In this document: positions 1-7,410 of the stretch, piece after piece
Position numbering within the stretch: position 1 is the stretch's first letter
How the letters are laid out: every line of letters begins with the position of its first letter
From: Bacillota bacterium
GTDB lineage: Bacteria; Bacillota; DSM-12270; Thermacetogeniales; Thermacetogeniaceae
DNA length: 51,819 nt
NCBI GenBank assembly: GCA_029907475.1
Contig: JARYLU010000019.1
Coordinates: forward strand, 1 to 51,819
Reading direction: 5' to 3'
The notes under the pieces: generated by a model
What the model was told of the DNA's origin: nothing
Database searches by the model: none
Seen by the model: only the letters and a program-made list of their open reading frames with translations
Translations under genes and position numbers: made by a program

Positions 1-154
1 CTGAAAGCATCTAAGCGCGAAGCCGGCCCCAAGATGAGGTTTCCCTTGGAGTTAATCCAGTAAGACCCCTGGTAGATGACCAGGTAGATAGGCCGGAAGT
101 GTAAGGAGAGCAATCTCTTCAGCGGACCGGTACTAATCGGTCGAGGGCTTGAAT
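1..154 (+). rRNA. 23S ribosomal RNA, 3' end only
   Basis: The first ~150 bases match the conserved 3' end of bacterial 23S rRNA, including the run around GGTACTAATCGGTCGAGGGC near position 127-146 that closes the molecule. The 5' part lies outside the window. The exact last base (about 152-156) is estimated from the family pattern. It is followed by a spacer of about 37 bases and then 5S rRNA, the usual 23S-5S order. Confidence 0.95.
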
Positions 155-191
155 CAAACGCCGCCAGCCGCCTTTGCCTAGTACAAAAGTT

Positions 192-306
<115 letters not shown>

Positions 307-313
307 AATCTGT

Positions 314-343
314 AAAGGAGCTTTTTAAGCTCCTTTATTTTTT
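314..343 (+). terminator. Intrinsic terminator of the rRNA operon
   Basis: A perfect 10-bp stem (314-323 with 327-336) closes a TTT loop and is followed by a T-rich tail. It sits 8 bases after 5S rRNA, where the rRNA transcript should end. Confidence 0.9.
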
Positions 344-358
344 GCCAAATTTGTTGCA

Positions 359-388
359 TGGACAGCCCGTCTTTTTTTATCTTATAAT
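359..388 (+). promoter_or_regulatory. Sigma-A type promoter for the debranching enzyme gene
   Basis: TGGACA (359-364) and a consensus TATAAT (383-388) are separated by 18 bp. The predicted start is about 25 bases ahead of the debranching enzyme gene, leaving room for its AAGGAG ribosome site at 402-407. It lies after the rRNA terminator, so this gene begins a new transcription unit. Confidence 0.7.
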
Positions 389-419
389 TTACTTAGATCA
401 AAAGGAGCTGTTGGTTTAA

Positions 420-2381
420 ATGGGGGGAATGGAAATCACCTTCAGCAAAAGCGAGCTTAACCCCGAAATTGGGCCTACGAAAGAATGGCTGCTGACGAAT
501 GGTATCGGGGGTTTTGCCGCCTCAACAATTATCGGGTTAAATACGCGCCGTTATCACGGGCTTCTAATTGCTTCATTAAGACCACCAATAGACCGGCGCT
601 TACTTGTTGCAAAGCTAGACGAAGATCTATATCTCGAAGACAGAAAGTATGTTTTAGGAGCTAACCAGGTACACAGCGGGTACGCGCAGCGGGGGTACGA
701 GCACCTCCAGCGCTTCCGGCGCAACCCTTTCCCAACTTTTACGTACCATGTTGATGATGTTTTCATCATCAAAAAAATTTTTATGATCTACGGCCGGAAT
801 ACAACAGTAGTTAATTATAGAATCATCAACGAGCACGGGAAGAAGGTTACTTTACAGATTTTCCCGCTGGTTAATTGCCGGGATTACCATGCCGCGATCT
901 TCGAAAATGATTGGCCTTTCCAACAAGAGGTTCAGGATTTTCAAGTTAAAATCGAACCTTTCCGGGGGGCGCCTTGTCTTTATCTAGCAAGTGACCAGGC
1001 GCGTTATGTGAAGCGGGGGTCCTGGTACAAGGGAATGTATTATACTGTAGAGGAATACCGCGGTCTCCCCTGTTACGAAGACCACTACATCCCGGGTTAT
1101 TTTGTCGTTCATACCCAGACTTCCGAAGACTTTACGGTGGTTCTTTCTACGGAGGAGGTATTTTCTTTTAATTATGCCGCTTTAGAGGCCGGGGAAAGAG
1201 AACGCCTGCAGTCCCTTTTGGATCTTGCGGGGTACCAGGATGAGTTCGCACAGCAGTTGGTTCTGGCTGCAGATGCTTTTCTGGTCCAGCGGGAGTCGAC
1301 AGGGAAGCGAACCATTATCGCCGGTTACCCCTGGTTTAGCGACTGGGGACGGGATGCCATGATTGCCTTGCCCGGTTTAACTTTATGCACAAAGCGCTTT
1401 CCGGAAGCGCGGGAGATTCTCGCAACTTTCGCGGCCTACGAACAAGAAGGGCTTATTCCTAATATGTTCCCTGACGCGGGAGAAGCACCCCTGTACAATA
1501 CTGTAGATGCTCCCTTGTGGTATTTCTATGCTGTTCAAAAATTTCTCGCCTACACCGCTGACTACGGATTTATTAAAGAGAATATTTTCCCCACACTAAA
1601 AAGAATCATCGCTCACTACCAGGCAGGAACGAAATTCGGCATCAAAATGGACCAGGATGGTCTGATCGTGGCGAAGTGCTCCGGCCTTCAACTCACCTGG
1701 ATGGATGCCAAGGTCGGGAACTGGGTGGTTACGCCCAGGGAAGGGAAACCCGTTGAGGTAAATGCTCTTTGGTATAATGCCCTCTGCTTTATGGCTCAGC
1801 TTGCGCCGGTTTTCGGCGAACCGGATAAATACAGTGAACTGGCCGAAAAGGTGCGCACGAGTTTTCGGAGCGGTTTTTGGAATGAAGTTGAACACTGCCT
1901 TTATGATGTCATTAATACCGAAATAAAAGATGCCCGGATCCGTCCTAATCAAGTGCTTGCCGTGAGTCTCCCCTTTAGTCCCCTCACACGCGGGGAAGCC
2001 CGGGCGGTGGTCTCTCGCGTTTGGGAGGAACTTTATGCTGTTTACGGATTACGAAGTCTTTCTCCGCGTGATCCAGAGTTTAAAGGCCGTTACGGGGGGA
2101 ACCAGGTGGAGCGGGATGCGGCTTATCATCAAGGGACGGTCTGGAGCTGGTTCCTGGGGCATTTTATTACCGCTTATCGAAAAGTACACGGTTATTCTTC
2201 TGAAAGCCTCGAGGTTGCCCGTTTATTTCTTAGCCCGATGAGGGATCACCTCCGGGATCACGGGGTGGGAACCATTTCCGAGATCTTCGACGGGGCTCCC
2301 CCCTTCACTCCACGTGGTTGTTTTGCCCAGGCCTGGGGTGTGGCAGAAGTACTGAGGAGCTATGTAGAAGATTTAAATTAA
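420..2381 (+). CDS. Glycogen debranching enzyme (GDE family, bacterial/archaeal type)
   Basis: This 653-residue protein has the two-part layout of bacterial and archaeal amylo-alpha-1,6-glucosidases. The N-terminal GDE_N-like domain starts with NGIGGFAASTIIGLNTRRYHG (residues 27-46, shown in part). The C-terminal (alpha/alpha)6 glucosidase domain carries WFSDWGRD at 305-312, a family hallmark. It probably removes alpha-1,6 branches from glycogen-like polymer in the cytoplasm. The ATG at 420 is chosen because TAA at 417 blocks any earlier start and AAGGAG lies 12 bases upstream. It is alone in its unit. The GH57/glycosyltransferase fusion at 33.2 kb is the other obvious glucan gene. Confidence 0.9.
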   Translation: MGGMEITFSKSELNPEIGPTKEWLLTNGIGGFAASTIIGLNTRRYHGLLIASLRPPIDRRLLVAKLDEDLYLEDRKYVLGANQVHSGYAQRGYEHLQRFRRNPFPTFTYHVDDVFIIKKIFMIYGRNTTVVNYRIINEHGKKVTLQIFPLVNCRDYHAAIFENDWPFQQEVQDFQVKIEPFRGAPCLYLASDQARYVKRGSWYKGMYYTVEEYRGLPCYEDHYIPGYFVVHTQTSEDFTVVLSTEEVFSFNYAALEAGERERLQSLLDLAGYQDEFAQQLVLAADAFLVQRESTGKRTIIAGYPWFSDWGRDAMIALPGLTLCTKRFPEAREILATFAAYEQEGLIPNMFPDAGEAPLYNTVDAPLWYFYAVQKFLAYTADYGFIKENIFPTLKRIIAHYQAGTKFGIKMDQDGLIVAKCSGLQLTWMDAKVGNWVVTPREGKPVEVNALWYNALCFMAQLAPVFGEPDKYSELAEKVRTSFRSGFWNEVEHCLYDVINTEIKDARIRPNQVLAVSLPFSPLTRGEARAVVSRVWEELYAVYGLRSLSPRDPEFKGRYGGNQVERDAAYHQGTVWSWFLGHFITAYRKVHGYSSESLEVARLFLSPMRDHLRDHGVGTISEIFDGAPPFTPRGCFAQAWGVAEVLRSYVEDLN

Positions 2382-2461
2382 AAAGACTTGAAGGATGAGC
2401 AGGCTCCGAGGTTTTATGTTAAGATTATCCTTGGTTAAGTGCTTGGGGAGGAGGAGTCAGG

Positions 2462-2983
2462 ATGGCGGAAAAGGCTTTTATCATCATTGATATGCTCAAT
2501 GATTTTGTTCGGGAACAGGGGGCCTTGTATGTTGGTGAAGCAGGGCGCCGGATCATCCCTGCCATCGCGCGGGAGCTGGCGAAGGCGCGCGAGGAAGGAT
2601 GGCCTGTAATTTATGTTTGCGATCAACACCAGCAGGAGGATCGGGAGTTCGAAATGTTTCCCCCTCACTGCCTTGCCGGTTCAAAAGGAGGGGAAGTCTG
2701 CACCGAACTCGCGCCCCGTACCGGGGACCTGGTGGTCTATAAACGCCGGTACAGCGGTTTTTATGGCACCGACCTGGATCTTTGTTTGCGGGAAAGGGGA
2801 ATTCAAGAGCTGGTTTTAACCGGAGTTTGCACGAACATCTGCGTTCTGTACACTGCTGCCGACGCCCGGATGCGGGGCTACGGAGTAACTGTTCTTAAAG
2901 AATGTGTTGCTTCTTTCGACGAAAGAGCACATGATTTTGCCTTGCAGGAAATGAAAAAGACCCTGGGAGCAAAGGTTATATAA
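2462..2983 (+). CDS. pncA: Nicotinamidase (isochorismatase-fold cysteine hydrolase)
   Basis: The protein (173 residues) has the isochorismatase-like fold. The triad expected for nicotinamidase is present: D10 in IIIDMLNDF, K94 in YKRRYSGF, and C127 in GVCTNICVLYTA. Metal ligands D54, H56 and H69 are also in place. The patterns FPPH, RYSGFYGTDL, GVCTNICVLYTA and the ending GAKVI run parallel to Bacillus PncA as I remember it, and the length is close. It would deamidate nicotinamide to nicotinate. PncB at 15.6 kb and NadE at 6.6 kb could complete this salvage route. A strong GGAGGAGG site precedes the ATG. Another cysteine hydrolase activity cannot be excluded. Confidence 0.8.
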   Translation: MAEKAFIIIDMLNDFVREQGALYVGEAGRRIIPAIARELAKAREEGWPVIYVCDQHQQEDREFEMFPPHCLAGSKGGEVCTELAPRTGDLVVYKRRYSGFYGTDLDLCLRERGIQELVLTGVCTNICVLYTAADARMRGYGVTVLKECVASFDERAHDFALQEMKKTLGAKVI

Positions 2984-3008
2984 TTTCTGAAAAAGCGAGG
3001 GGCTCACG

Positions 3009-3440
3009 ATGAAAATTGCGGTTGTTGACGGTCAGGGAGGCGGCATTGGAAAACACATTACAGAAAAAATAAGAAGGGAATTTGGCGCCGAGGTCGAAAT
3101 AATAGCCCTGGGGACTAACAGCGCCGCCACTTCTTTGATGTTGAGGGCCGGCGCAAATGAGGGAGCGACTGGTGAAAATGCCGTCGTCCAGACTGTTTCT
3201 GAAGTTGATGTAATTGTGGGGTCCTTTTCCATTCTTGTGGCTCATGCAATGCTGGGAGAAGTAACACCCAGGATTGCCGAAGCGATCGGTCAAAGCAAGG
3301 CACAGAAGATTCTCTTGCCGATTGGAAGGAACCGGGTTGAAATCATTGGTGTAAAACAGGAACCGCTGCCCCATTATGTAGAACAACTTGTCCAGTATCT
3401 CAAGGATCTCAAGGAGGCGAAGCAAATTGTGCGAAGCTAA
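3009..3440 (+). CDS. DUF3842 family protein, function unknown
   Basis: The 143-residue protein opens with MKIAVVDGQGGGIGKHI, a glycine-rich nucleotide-binding-like start typical of the clostridial DUF3842 family. It continues with a Rossmann-like alternation of strands and helices (ALGTNSAAT, VIVGSFSILVAHAMLGEVTP). No catalytic residues can be named. It starts 25 bases after pncA and its end overlaps the CooT-like gene by 14 bases, so the two are probably translated together. A role in metal or cofactor handling is suggested only by that overlap. Confidence 0.8.
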   Translation: MKIAVVDGQGGGIGKHITEKIRREFGAEVEIIALGTNSAATSLMLRAGANEGATGENAVVQTVSEVDVIVGSFSILVAHAMLGEVTPRIAEAIGQSKAQKILLPIGRNRVEIIGVKQEPLPHYVEQLVQYLKDLKEAKQIVRS

Positions 3441-3627
3441 TGCTTATCTTTTGAAAAATGGTCAGGAGGAGCTTGTTTTTGAGAAAGTTGACCGCGTTTT
3501 ACCACACGAAAAAGGGCTTTTGTTGCAGGATATTTTCGGGCGCCAGTTAATCCTCGAGGCGCGGATTAAAGAGCTGGCTCTGGTAGATCATAAAATTATT
3601 TTAGAACGGTTTGAGAAAACAGCCTGA
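3427..3627 (+). CDS. CooT-like small nickel-binding protein
   Basis: The chosen TTG start gives a 66-residue protein beginning M-C-E-A-N, as in the CooT family, where the Cys at position 2 binds nickel in the Rhodospirillum carbon monoxide dehydrogenase accessory protein. The body (FEKVDRVLPHEKG, DIFGRQ, KELALVDHKI) fits the small beta-barrel of that family. The start is set by AGGAGG at 3412-3417, nine bases upstream. A longer reading from 3388 would have no ribosome site and would bury the family's N-terminal Cys. No CO dehydrogenase gene is in the window, so the nickel client is unknown. Confidence 0.75.
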   Translation: MCEANAYLLKNGQEELVFEKVDRVLPHEKGLLLQDIFGRQLILEARIKELALVDHKIILERFEKTA

Positions 3628-3681
3628 GCAGGAATCAAGTCCTAAAGAGAGAATTAATGATGAAATAGGAGGTGATAAATC

Positions 3682-3879
3682 ATGTTTGGATTGTTGCCCA
3701 GTATCGGGCCGTGGGAAATTATCGCGATTCTCGCCATCGTTTTAATTATTTTCGGGCCTGGCAAGTTGCCGGAGGTAGGTAAATCCCTGGGAAAGACGAT
3801 TAGGGAGTTTCGCAAGGCTTCGACGGAGACGAAAGACCAGGTGGAGGAGGCCTTAAAGGAGCCGGAAGCCAGTAAGTAA
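3682..3879 (+). CDS. tatA: Twin-arginine translocase subunit TatA/E
   Basis: This 65-residue protein has one N-terminal membrane helix (about 11-27, [20 protein letters not shown]). The [15 protein letters not shown] hinge and amphipathic helix follow, then a charged tail, the TatA layout. It forms the pore of the Sec-independent exporter in the cytoplasmic membrane. The ribosome site GGAGGTGAT is near consensus. No tatC is next to it, so the partner must be elsewhere. It is the last gene before the riboswitch-controlled operon. Confidence 0.92.
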   Translation: MFGLLPSIGPWEIIAILAIVLIIFGPGKLPEVGKSLGKTIREFRKASTETKDQVEEALKEPEASK

Positions 3880-3890
3880 CCAATTGCTTC

Positions 3891-3919
3891 TTGACAACCC
3901 TGTTCCGGTGTGTTATCGT
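3891..3919 (+). promoter_or_regulatory. Promoter of the SAM-riboswitch leader
   Basis: A consensus TTGACA (3891-3896), a 17-bp spacer and TATCGT (3914-3919) preceded by TG at 3911-3912 form an extended -10 promoter. Transcription would start just ahead of or within the tandem repeat at 3924-3955 and run into the S-box leader. Confidence 0.75.
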
Positions 3920-3923
3920 AAGC

Positions 3924-3955
3924 GTTGGTAGTTAATTTAGTTGGTAGTTAATTTA
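3924..3955 (+). repeat. Perfect 16-bp tandem duplication at the transcript start
   Basis: GTTGGTAGTTAATTTA occurs twice with no gap (3924-3939 and 3940-3955), between the promoter and the SAM riboswitch. It adds 16 bases to the 5' end of the leader. It may be a recent slippage duplication. No function is known. Confidence 0.9.
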
Positions 3956-3974
3956 ATTGAATTAAAAGGAGCAA

Positions 3975-4091
3975 CTCTTATCAAGAGCGGTGGAGGGACG
4001 GGCCCAATGAAACCCGGCAACCGGTCCCGGAGGCAATGGGAGGGACGGCGGTGCCAATTCCTGCAGAATGTTAAGTTCTGGGAGATAAGAG
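3975..4091 (+). promoter_or_regulatory. SAM-I (S-box) riboswitch aptamer
   Basis: The P1 stem is formed by CTCTTATC (3975-3982) and GATAAGAG (4084-4091). Inside are the conserved S-box elements: AGAGCGGTGGAGGGAC, CCAATGAAACCCGGCAACC and GGTGCCAATTCCTGCAG. S-boxes bind S-adenosylmethionine and usually lower expression of methionine-pathway genes by letting a terminator form. The terminator lies 20 bases downstream, and the operon behind it encodes the homocysteine proteins, a coherent target. Confidence 0.93.
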
Positions 4092-4110
4092 GGGTGAAGG
4101 TTTTGTCGAT

Positions 4111-4143
4111 AAACCTCTTCTCTCCGGAGAGGTTTTATTTTTT
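4111..4143 (+). terminator. Riboswitch expression-platform terminator
   Basis: An 8-bp stem AAACCTCT/AGAGGTTT (4111-4118 with 4128-4135) is followed by a T-rich tail. It sits between the S-box aptamer and the first operon gene. It is the expected off-state structure when SAM is bound. Confidence 0.85.
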
Positions 4144-4185
4144 GTATTTTGCGAAAGAGGAGATTCCAGAGGAGGTGCTCGTGAG

Positions 4186-5394
4186 TTGGGTGTTGAAAAA
4201 ACGTACGCGGAAATTAACGCCAGAATCAAGAGAGGGGAAGCTGTTGTTGTAACGGCAGAAGAAGTGATAGACCTGGTCGTAGAAAAGGGAGTGGAGAAAG
4301 CGGCACGGGAGGTTGATGTAGTTACCACAGGCACTTTCGGAAGCATGTGTTCGAGCGGTGTTTTTTTAAATTTTGGCCATCCCCAACCCCGCATAAAAAT
4401 GAAGAAAGTTTATTTAAACGGGGTTCCCGCGTATGGCGGTATTGCAGCAGTTGATGCCTATCTGGGCGCTGCGGAACTGCCGGAGAGCGATCCGGAAAAC
4501 CGCGTTTATCCCGGTCGTTTCCTTTACGGGGGAGGCCACGTCATTGAAGACCTGGTTGCCGGGAACCCTGTAAAACTTGAGGCTTTAGGCTACGGAACGG
4601 ATTGCTACCCGCGGCGCCGGATCGAAAGCTGGATTACCCTGGCCGATCTTAATAACGCGCTCCTGTTTAACCCTCGCAATGCTTATCAAAATTACAATGT
4701 TGCGGTTAATTTGTCGAATCGTACAATCTACACTTACATGGGAGTGCTCAAACCGAATTTAGGAAATGCGAGTTTTTCGACTTCAGGGCAACTCAGTCCT
4801 CTTTTAAACGACCCCTATTATAAAACGATCGGAATTGGAACGAGAATTTTTCTCGGCGGGGGAATTGGTTACGTGGCCTGGCACGGGACACAACACGACC
4901 CTTGTGTTCCGCGTGGCAAGAATGGTGTTCCCGTAACGGGGGGCGGAACACTGGCTGTAATTGGCGATCTCAAGCAGATGAGCGCGCAATGGCTCCGGGG
5001 GACCAGTTTCCTCGGTTATGGCGCCAGTCTGGCGGTGGGAATCGGGATCCCGATTCCGATTTTAAATGAAGAAGTTCTTCTTTATACAGCCGTTAAAGAT
5101 GAGGAGATCTTCGCTCCGGTTGTGGATTATAGTGCCGCTTATCCTAACAATACCGGAGAAGTACTCGGAAGCGTGAGTTATGCCCAACTCAGATCGGGCT
5201 GTATTGTGATTAACGGCAAAGAGGTGCCGACAACCCCTGTTTCCAGTTATTTTAAGGCGCGGGAAATCGCTCAGATTTTAAAACAATGGATTAAAGGCGG
5301 CCAATTCCTGCTCACCGAACCCGTCCAGTTGTTGCCCGGTGTGGAATCGGGGATTACGATCAAAGGTTTAAAAGAGAAAAAGAACAACGGTTGA
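4186..5394 (+). CDS. Homocysteine biosynthesis protein (DUF39/HcyBio family)
   Basis: This 402-residue protein belongs to the DUF39 family, shown genetically in Methanosarcina to be needed for making homocysteine from aspartate semialdehyde and sulfide. Two cysteines in conserved settings are visible, C55 (GSMCSSG) and C140 (GYGTDCYPRR). They probably correspond to the pair reported as essential in the archaeal protein. The start is TTG at 4186, ten bases after GGAGG at 4171-4175. The S-box leader upstream ties it to methionine supply. It is followed after 13 bases by its NIL-ferredoxin partner. The activity is inferred from family and context. Confidence 0.88.
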   Translation: MGVEKTYAEINARIKRGEAVVVTAEEVIDLVVEKGVEKAAREVDVVTTGTFGSMCSSGVFLNFGHPQPRIKMKKVYLNGVPAYGGIAAVDAYLGAAELPESDPENRVYPGRFLYGGGHVIEDLVAGNPVKLEALGYGTDCYPRRRIESWITLADLNNALLFNPRNAYQNYNVAVNLSNRTIYTYMGVLKPNLGNASFSTSGQLSPLLNDPYYKTIGIGTRIFLGGGIGYVAWHGTQHDPCVPRGKNGVPVTGGGTLAVIGDLKQMSAQWLRGTSFLGYGASLAVGIGIPIPILNEEVLLYTAVKDEEIFAPVVDYSAAYPNNTGEVLGSVSYAQLRSGCIVINGKEVPTTPVSSYFKAREIAQILKQWIKGGQFLLTEPVQLLPGVESGITIKGLKEKKNNG

Positions 5395-5407
5395 GGAGGT
5401 TTTTGTT

Positions 5408-5815
5408 TTGGTTGTTGAAAAAAAGGTTTTGCGATTTTCTTCTTCAATTGTGGAGCAGCCGGTCATTTACCGTTTGGTTAAAGATTACGACCTTGTAGTT
5501 AACATCCTCAAAGCCGATATTAACCCCCACAAAGAAGGTTATGTGGTTTTGGAGCTCAGCGGTGATTCTGATAATTACAACCGGGGCCTGGAATACTTAA
5601 AAAATTTAGGAGTGGAGGTTGAACCCTTAAGCGGAACTATTGCCTGGAACCGGGAGCGCTGTTTGCATTGCGGTGCCTGTGCTTCCTTTTGTCCCACAGG
5701 CGCTCTTTATGTTGTCCGGCCGGAAATGGAGGTTCACTTTGACGGTTCGAAGTGTATTGTTTGTGAAAGTTGTTTAGATGTTTGTATGGCGCGGGCCGTC
5801 GAAGTTCGTTTTTAG
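5408..5815 (+). CDS. NIL domain plus 2x[4Fe-4S] ferredoxin, homocysteine synthesis partner
   Basis: The 135-residue protein has an N-terminal NIL domain (about residues 5-75, the small domain also found at the end of methionine ABC ATPases). A two-cluster ferredoxin domain follows, with cysteines at 85, 88, 91, 95 and 116, 119, 122, 126. The second cluster motif ends CM rather than the usual CP. In methanogens the homologous NIL-ferredoxin acts with DUF39 in sulfide assimilation, probably by providing electrons. Its TTG start follows GAGGAGG directly after the DUF39 gene. Confidence 0.88.
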   Translation: MVVEKKVLRFSSSIVEQPVIYRLVKDYDLVVNILKADINPHKEGYVVLELSGDSDNYNRGLEYLKNLGVEVEPLSGTIAWNRERCLHCGACASFCPTGALYVVRPEMEVHFDGSKCIVCESCLDVCMARAVEVRF

Positions 5816-5834
5816 TTTGCTTTAGGAGAGTACA

Positions 5835-6581
5835 ATGGATTACCTGGAGAGAACTTATCGGAACCGGGTCGGGGGGAAGGGCCTGGTTTCTTTTCATGTC
5901 TGTTCTAAAGAGTCTGACTTGTTGATCAGCGTTGACCGGGCCAGCTTCAATTCTAGACTCCAAAAGATCGCGCTTTCTTTGCTCAACAGTAACCGGGAAC
6001 AACTGGAAAAGTTTCTGGCGCGGGAACCCGCCTTTGGCCGGGCGCTCGAGCCTTACTTCGTTCCTCCGAAGGCCCCCCGGCTTGTGAGGATGATGGCCGG
6101 GGCGGCGGCACGTGCCGGGGTGGGGCCAATGGCCGCTGTTGCAGGAGCAATTGCAGAAGCGGTCGGCCGGGGGCTGCTCCGGTACGTAGAGGAGGTTATT
6201 GTGGAGAACGGGGGGGATATTTTTTTAAAAACCCTCTCTCCCAGAACAGTGGGAATTTTTGCGGGCACCTCTCCCCTGTCGGAAAGGGTTGGACTTTTAA
6301 TCCAGCCATGCTCCGGCTTTTACGGGATTTGCACCTCATCCGGGACCGTAGGGCCTTCCCTGAGTTTTGGACGCGCGGATGCTGCGGTTGTGGTAAGTTC
6401 GACGGCGGCCCTGGCAGACGCCGTGGCAACTGCCCTGGGGAACAGGGTGCAAACCGTGACGGATTTTCCGTCCGCGCTTTCCTTTGCCTGTCAAGTTAAG
6501 GGTATCCTGGGCGCAGTGGTAATCCAGGGGGAAAAACTGGGTGCGATGGGAAATATCGAACTGGTTCCGCTGGCCAGGTAA
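5835..6581 (+). CDS. UPF0280 family protein (COG2122), probable third homocysteine-pathway component
   Basis: The 248-residue protein matches UPF0280, whose fold is related to the flavin transferase ApbE. Visible family segments include PVFP-like PYFVPPKAPRLVRMMAGAA, VENGGDIFL and TSSGTVGPSLSFGRADA. A Methanosarcina homolog was linked genetically to the same sulfide-to-homocysteine route as DUF39 and NIL-ferredoxin. Here all three genes sit together behind one S-box leader, 19 bases apart, which supports a common pathway. The chemical role is not known. Confidence 0.82.
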   Translation: MDYLERTYRNRVGGKGLVSFHVCSKESDLLISVDRASFNSRLQKIALSLLNSNREQLEKFLAREPAFGRALEPYFVPPKAPRLVRMMAGAAARAGVGPMAAVAGAIAEAVGRGLLRYVEEVIVENGGDIFLKTLSPRTVGIFAGTSPLSERVGLLIQPCSGFYGICTSSGTVGPSLSFGRADAAVVVSSTAALADAVATALGNRVQTVTDFPSALSFACQVKGILGAVVIQGEKLGAMGNIELVPLAR

Positions 6582-6589
6582 CTGATAAA

Positions 6590-6618
6590 TTGCGTGAATT
6601 GTTGAGTTTTGGTACAAT
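6590..6618 (+). promoter_or_regulatory. Promoter for nadE
   Basis: TTGCGT (6590-6595), 17 bp, then TACAAT (6613-6618) with TG at 6610-6611 make an extended -10 promoter. It separates nadE from the homocysteine operon. It also argues against reading nadE from the upstream TTG at 6590, which falls inside the -35. Confidence 0.6.
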
Positions 6619-6637
6619 TTTTCTCGGGGGTGTCCTT

Positions 6638-7384
6638 ATGGGGGGCAAAAATCATGAGGCGGAGCTTACCCGGTTACTGGTAGATTGGCTCCGGCAAAGG
6701 GGCGAAGAGGCAAAAACCACAGGGGTGGTTTTTGGCTTGAGTGGCGGCATTGATTCTGCGGTGGCCGGAGCTTTATGTAAAAGGGCTTATCCTGACAGCT
6801 CGCTGGGACTTATCTTGCCGTGCCACAGTATTCCCCAGGATGTGCAGGATGCCGAACTTGTAGCAAAAACCTTCCAGTTAGAAACTAAAACAATCAAGCT
6901 GGATCAAATTTACGATAGTTTAAAAGCAAAGTTGGATGTTCCTCCAGATGAAGCCCGAGCCGGGTTTTGCCGCATGGCCCTTGCCAACTTGAAACCGCGG
7001 CTTCGCATGCTGGTTTTATATTACTATGCAAATATCAACAATTACCTTGTTGTGGGCACCGGCAACCGGAGTGAACTTACTGTAGGCTATTTTACAAAGT
7101 ACGGAGATGGAGCAGCCGACCTTCTTCCTCTAGGAAACCTTGTCAAGGGCCAGGTTAAAGCTCTAGCTGCTTACCTGGGTGTTCCGGAGAAAATTATTTC
7201 AAAGCCGCCCAGTGCAGGTTTATGGGAAAATCAAACTGACGAAGGGGAAATGGGGATTTCTTACAACCAGCTTGATCGATATCTTTTAGAGGGTGAAGTG
7301 CCTCCTGAAATAAAAGAAAAGATTGAGGAAATGAGGAATCGAAGTGAACATAAAAGGAGGATGCCGCCTGTTCCGCCTTTTTAA
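6638..7384 (+). CDS. nadE: Ammonia-dependent NAD+ synthetase
   Basis: The protein (248 residues) has the ATP-pyrophosphatase loop SGGIDS at 35-40 and the NadE segments VVGTGNRSELTVGYFTKYGDG and PSAGLWENQTDEGEMG. It amidates nicotinate adenine dinucleotide to NAD using ammonia. No glutaminase domain is present, so it is the short ammonia-using form. The ATG at 6638 is preferred because a promoter occupies 6590-6618. The ribosome site is weak (GGGGGTG, 6626-6632). It closes the salvage route begun by pncA and pncB elsewhere in the window. Confidence 0.93.
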   Translation: MGGKNHEAELTRLLVDWLRQRGEEAKTTGVVFGLSGGIDSAVAGALCKRAYPDSSLGLILPCHSIPQDVQDAELVAKTFQLETKTIKLDQIYDSLKAKLDVPPDEARAGFCRMALANLKPRLRMLVLYYYANINNYLVVGTGNRSELTVGYFTKYGDGAADLLPLGNLVKGQVKALAAYLGVPEKIISKPPSAGLWENQTDEGEMGISYNQLDRYLLEGEVPPEIKEKIEEMRNRSEHKRRMPPVPPF

Positions 7385-7410
7385 AAAACCTGTTTGAGAG
7401 GTGTTAGATC

